This document shows positions 61,580-64,000 of a stretch of DNA of 64,000 nucleotides, piece by piece. The notes beneath the pieces are model-generated. The model was not told the DNA's origin. It saw nothing but the letters and a program-made list of their open reading frames with translations, and searched no databases. The position numbers and the translations under genes were made by a program. This stretch comes from Microtetraspora glauca. GTDB taxonomy: Bacteria > Actinomycetota > Actinomycetes > Streptosporangiales > Streptosporangiaceae. The first letter of the stretch is position 1. Each line of letters begins with the position of its first letter. Location: positions 62,001-126,000 of the forward strand of contig BBYL01000008.1 of NCBI GenBank assembly GCA_001570385.1, read 5' to 3'.

Positions 61580-61756
61580 CTGACCACACCGACCCTCACA
61601 TCTGCCCAGGAGTGGGGCAGACACAAAGCCGCCGAATCTCCTCGTTGGTCCGCCGACAAGTGGCACCGGGTCGCCACCATCTTGGGCGTCGAGCTGGTCG
61701 ACGAGCCTGCCCGCGCAGACTCTCCGTCCGAGCAGGGCGGGAGGGATGCCGCGTGA
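61580..61756 (+). CDS. Small protein coupled to RepSA, possible CTG start
   Basis: 58 residues (TTPTLTSAQEWGRHKAAESP, SADKWHRVATILGVELVDEP). A strong GAAAGGAG lies 5 bp before CTG 61580; the only standard in-frame start is GTG 61520, which would place the ribosome site inside the gene. The stop overlaps the RepSA GTG by 3 bp (GTGA). Small ORFs directly before the initiator are usual in AICEs; role unknown. Confidence 0.6.
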   Translation: MTTPTLTSAQEWGRHKAAESPRWSADKWHRVATILGVELVDEPARADSPSEQGGRDAA

Positions 61757-63147
61757 GTGAGCGTCCCTCCTTCTCCGCTGAGATCGTGGCCGCTGCGCAA
61801 CGCGCGGAAATGCCGGACTTCCCGCGCTGGCAACAAATGGTGCGGGCCACGGGCGGCTGTGCTCAACCGATCCGGCTGCACGGGGAAAGGGCCACCTTCG
61901 ACGCCGGTACCGGTGAGGTCCTGGACATTTACCGGACGGCCGACGAACCAACGGGCTACCTGCTGACCGCGTGCGGCAACCGGCGCGCGTCCCGCTGTCC
62001 GGCCTGCTCGGAGGTCTATCGGGACGACACCTATCACCTGATCCTCTCCGGCCTGCGCGGTGGCAAGGGCGTCCCCGAGGACGTGAACGCTCATCCCCGC
62101 GTGTTCGCCACCTTCACCGCTCCATCCTTCGGCGCGGTCCATGCGCACCGAGAGAGGGACGGTAAGGCGCTGCCGTGCCGCCCTCGGCGAGACAACCCGT
62201 TGTGCGAGCACGGACGGCGGGAAGGCTGCGGGGCTCGGCACGACCGCGAAGACCCGCAGGTCGGACAACCGTTGTGCGTGGACTGTTACGACTACCGGGG
62301 CGCGGTGCTGTGGAACGCCCACGCGGGCGAACTGTGGCGCAGGCTCACCCAGGGCCTTCCGGCGGTCTTCGCTCGGTTGGTAGGCGTCAGCCGTGCGGAG
62401 CTGCGGCGGCACCTGCGGCTGTCCTACGCCAAGGTCGCCGAGTATCAGTCGCGCGGCCTGGTCCACTTTCACGCGGTGATCCGCCTCGACGGGCCGGACG
62501 GTCCTGGTGATCCTCCTCCGGACTGGGCGACCGTCCCGCTGCTGGACCGCGCGCTACGTGAAGTGGCCGGACAGGTCGCCGTACCCGTCTCCGATGCCGT
62601 CCTGGGCTGGGGTGAGCAGATCGACGTGCGGCCTGTGTACGTCGCAGCCGATCTGGAGGGGATGAGTGATCATCGGGTGGCGTCGTACGTGGCCAAGTAC
62701 GCCACCAAGGGGGCAGAGGCGGCAGGAACCGTAGACCGCCCGATCCGCCACGCCTGGGAGATCTCCCGGCTGGAGGTGACCGAGCACGCCCGACGTATGA
62801 TCTACACCTGCTTCAGCCTCGGCGACCTTCCTCAGTATCGGGGCCTGCCGTTGCGGCAGTGGGCTCACATGCTCGGCTACCGGGGCCACTTCTCGACCAA
62901 GAGCCGTCTCTACTCGGTCACGCTTGGGGACCTTCGGCAGGCGCGGGCCGACCACCGCGCCAAGGAAGCGCGCGAGCTGCTCGGTCTCCCGGCCGTCGTG
63001 GAGCGGGAGACCGTGACACATCAGGAGTGGCGTTATGCCGGGAGCGGCCATCGGCACGGGGAGCACTTCTGGGCCGAGTACGCCCGGCAACGCATCGCCA
63101 CCGCCCGCCGGATCGCCCGTGAGCGAGAACGGCAGGACCTGGCATAA
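61753..63147 (+). CDS. repSA: RepSA-type replication initiator (HUH rolling-circle family)
   Basis: 464 residues. Zinc-type cysteines (LTACGNRRASRCPACSEVYR), a second Cys cluster (PLCEHGRREGCGARH, PLCVDCYDYRGAVLWN), the HUH metal motif in GLVHFHAVIRLDG (about residue 240), and the tyrosine motif YVAKYATKGAEAAG (about residue 315). Like pSAM2 RepSA it should nick the element's origin and start rolling-circle replication after excision. GTG 61753 is coupled to the preceding small ORF. The 3' part has a decayed twin at 37378-37432. Confidence 0.92.
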   Translation: MSERPSFSAEIVAAAQRAEMPDFPRWQQMVRATGGCAQPIRLHGERATFDAGTGEVLDIYRTADEPTGYLLTACGNRRASRCPACSEVYRDDTYHLILSGLRGGKGVPEDVNAHPRVFATFTAPSFGAVHAHRERDGKALPCRPRRDNPLCEHGRREGCGARHDREDPQVGQPLCVDCYDYRGAVLWNAHAGELWRRLTQGLPAVFARLVGVSRAELRRHLRLSYAKVAEYQSRGLVHFHAVIRLDGPDGPGDPPPDWATVPLLDRALREVAGQVAVPVSDAVLGWGEQIDVRPVYVAADLEGMSDHRVASYVAKYATKGAEAAGTVDRPIRHAWEISRLEVTEHARRMIYTCFSLGDLPQYRGLPLRQWAHMLGYRGHFSTKSRLYSVTLGDLRQARADHRAKEARELLGLPAVVERETVTHQEWRYAGSGHRHGEHFWAEYARQRIATARRIARERERQDLA

Positions 63148-63262
63148 GGGCCGCCTGGTCACGTACGCGAGTGGTGCGGCCGGCGGAATGCCGTAGGTAC
63201 CCGAATGGCGAGCAAAACGAGTTCGGCCAGCGGCACCACGGCAGCCGTGTCACTGCTCCGCT

Positions 63263-63736
63263 TCAGTCGCGCTCTGCCCCTTCCGGCCAGATCACTCGTA
63301 CGGTCATGCCTCGACCACGAGCCTCGGCGACGACATCGGCGGTTCCGCCGAACCCTCGGGCGGGCTTGCCGTCCCATACGGCGAAGAGCTGGTCAGCCTG
63401 GTCGAGCATGAACACGCTGGCGGCCATGTGCGCCTCAGAGGTCGACTCGACGAAATCGAGTTGGTGAACCCTCTCCGCCTGACTGATCAGCGCGTCGTAC
63501 TCGCGCCACGCCTCCGGCGGCAGTCCCTCTCGGTACTTCTGGGCGGGAACAACGACCTCCACCCTGCCCCCCGCTTCCACTACCGCTCGGGCGAAGATCT
63601 GATCAGCACCATCCGCCAGGCAGGACAGACCGATCACGTCTGTTGCGTCATCAAGGGCTCTCTTCAGTTCGGCTTCGATGAGAGCGGCGGTGGCCCGGGG
63701 CAATCCGCGGTGGCCGGAGATGGCGATACGAGGCAT
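63263..63736 (-). CDS. SLOG-type Rossmann protein
   Basis: 157 residues: RIAISGHRGLPRATAALIEA at the start, VIGLSCLADGADQIFARAVV, VEVVVPAQKYREGLPPEAWR, and QLFAVWDGKPARGFGGTADV with the GGT loop. This is the DprA/LOG/TIR-like SLOG superfamily, which binds or cleaves nucleotides and often takes part in immunity or signalling. It follows the XRE/TPR-type regulator gene by 13 bp on the same strand. ATG 63745 is an alternative start. Confidence 0.82.
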   Translation of the reverse strand: MPRIAISGHRGLPRATAALIEAELKRALDDATDVIGLSCLADGADQIFARAVVEAGGRVEVVVPAQKYREGLPPEAWREYDALISQAERVHQLDFVESTSEAHMAASVFMLDQADQLFAVWDGKPARGFGGTADVVAEARGRGMTVRVIWPEGAERD

Positions 63737-63749
63737 GGTCCTCATCTCT

Positions 63750-64000
63750 CTATAGGAGGGTGGCGCGAAGCCTGTCGTCGAAGGCCCGAACGCCACTGGT
63801 GATCGGTCCGGTGTAGTTCCTACGGAAGCGCCGCACGCGGTGAATGACCCGGTCGGAGCCGTGGTTCATCCCGATCCGGAGGGCCTCGCCCGCGAGGTGG
63901 AACGCCTCGTCGATGTCGCCGGTCATGCTCTTGGCGGCGGCGACCTCGGTCATCAGTACGCCTCGTTGCTTGGCCCCTGGTTGCGTGGAGGAAAGGGACT
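63750..64000 (-). CDS. XRE/TPR-type regulator, 3' part
   Basis: The frame is open to the window edge (83 codons). Visible: LSSTQPGAKQRGVLMTEVAA, DIDEAFHLAGEALRIGMNHG, RVIHRVRRFRRNYTGPITSG. This is the C-terminal TPR-like end typical of actinomycete XRE-family regulators; the helix-turn-helix part would be beyond position 64000. Likely co-transcribed with the SLOG gene. Confidence 0.75.
   Translation of the reverse strand, partial: SLSSTQPGAKQRGVLMTEVAAAKSMTGDIDEAFHLAGEALRIGMNHGSDRVIHRVRRFRRNYTGPITSGVRAFDDRLRATLL

Larger units (their letters stand above)
59477..64000 (+). mobile_element. Integrative element with serine integrase and RepSA (left part)
   Basis: From the candidate att site rightwards: large serine integrase, phased GGACG array, small ORF coupled to a RepSA-type initiator, SLOG protein and XRE/TPR-type regulator. 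This gene content is that of an actinomycete integrative and conjugative element (AICE), except that the integrase is a serine recombinase and the target appears to be msrA. Transfer genes (FtsK-like Tra, Spd) and the right end are not in the window, so the extent is open. Confidence 0.75.

Noticed and set aside
61129..62472. 447-codon minus-strand frame across the rep region
   Set aside because: Overlaps the well-supported RepSA gene and the repeat array; composition is not protein-like.
1..64000. CRISPR arrays and rRNA genes
   Set aside because: No regularly spaced identical repeats with unique spacers and no rRNA-like sequence seen; the 65-, 34- and 18-bp repeats are direct tandem copies without spacers.

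Overview
High-GC actinobacterial chromosome segment, most likely from the Streptosporangiales. This is an inference from base composition, GTG/TTG starts, a conservon-type kinase, an ECF42 sigma operon, SARP, CGNR, PadR and HxlR regulators, and a RepSA-type replicon. No rRNA, tRNA or CRISPR array was recognised.

Layout. 1-1.4 kb: the end of korA and complete korB (2-oxoglutarate:ferredoxin oxidoreductase). 1.5-4.5 kb: small proteins, a GntR regulator coupled to an EamA exporter, and a barstar-like protein. 4.6-7 kb: a reduced conservon (NIT-domain kinase plus DUF742). 7.2-14 kb: a cysteine-rich secreted protein, an ABC exporter pair, a lipoprotein, and a two-component operon whose third gene is frameshifted. 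14-28.7 kb: many divergent regulator/target pairs with visible palindromes (HxlR/NmrA-like, PadR/FAD monooxygenase, MarR/MFS, ArsR/hydrolase) and the operon DUF998 - YCII/DGPF - ECF42 sigma. 28.7-34 kb: a SARP regulator with an FAD monooxygenase and a secreted WD40-like protein. 34-40.6 kb: CGNR/SCO6745, an MFS gene with a low-GC partner, a scar of a RepSA gene, a WYL regulator with two targets, and an EEP-family hydrolase. 40.7-47 kb: the histidine-utilisation operon (RpiR regulator, hutU, M20 amidase, hutF, hutI); hutH is not in the window. 47-52 kb: an HxlR remnant, NUDIX, an HxlR/quinone-oxidoreductase pair and an SGNH hydrolase.

52-64 kb is an accessory, mosaic region. It holds a decayed IS3 element, an IS701-type transposase tail, broken gene pieces, an lgt gene with a dead small GntR gene behind it, a TPR protein, and three copies of the 3' end of msrA. 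Two of these copies share a 45-bp perfect repeat (58044-58088, 59477-59521) and enclose an MNT-HEPN toxin-antitoxin module. A large serine integrase starts 39 bp to the right of the second repeat, followed by a phased GGACG array, a small ORF, a RepSA/HUH replication initiator, a SLOG protein and the end of an XRE/TPR-type regulator that runs off the window. The simplest reading is an integrative, self-replicating element inserted in msrA by a serine integrase, with earlier insertions at the same site to its left. The rest of the element and the 5' part of msrA would lie to the right of the window.
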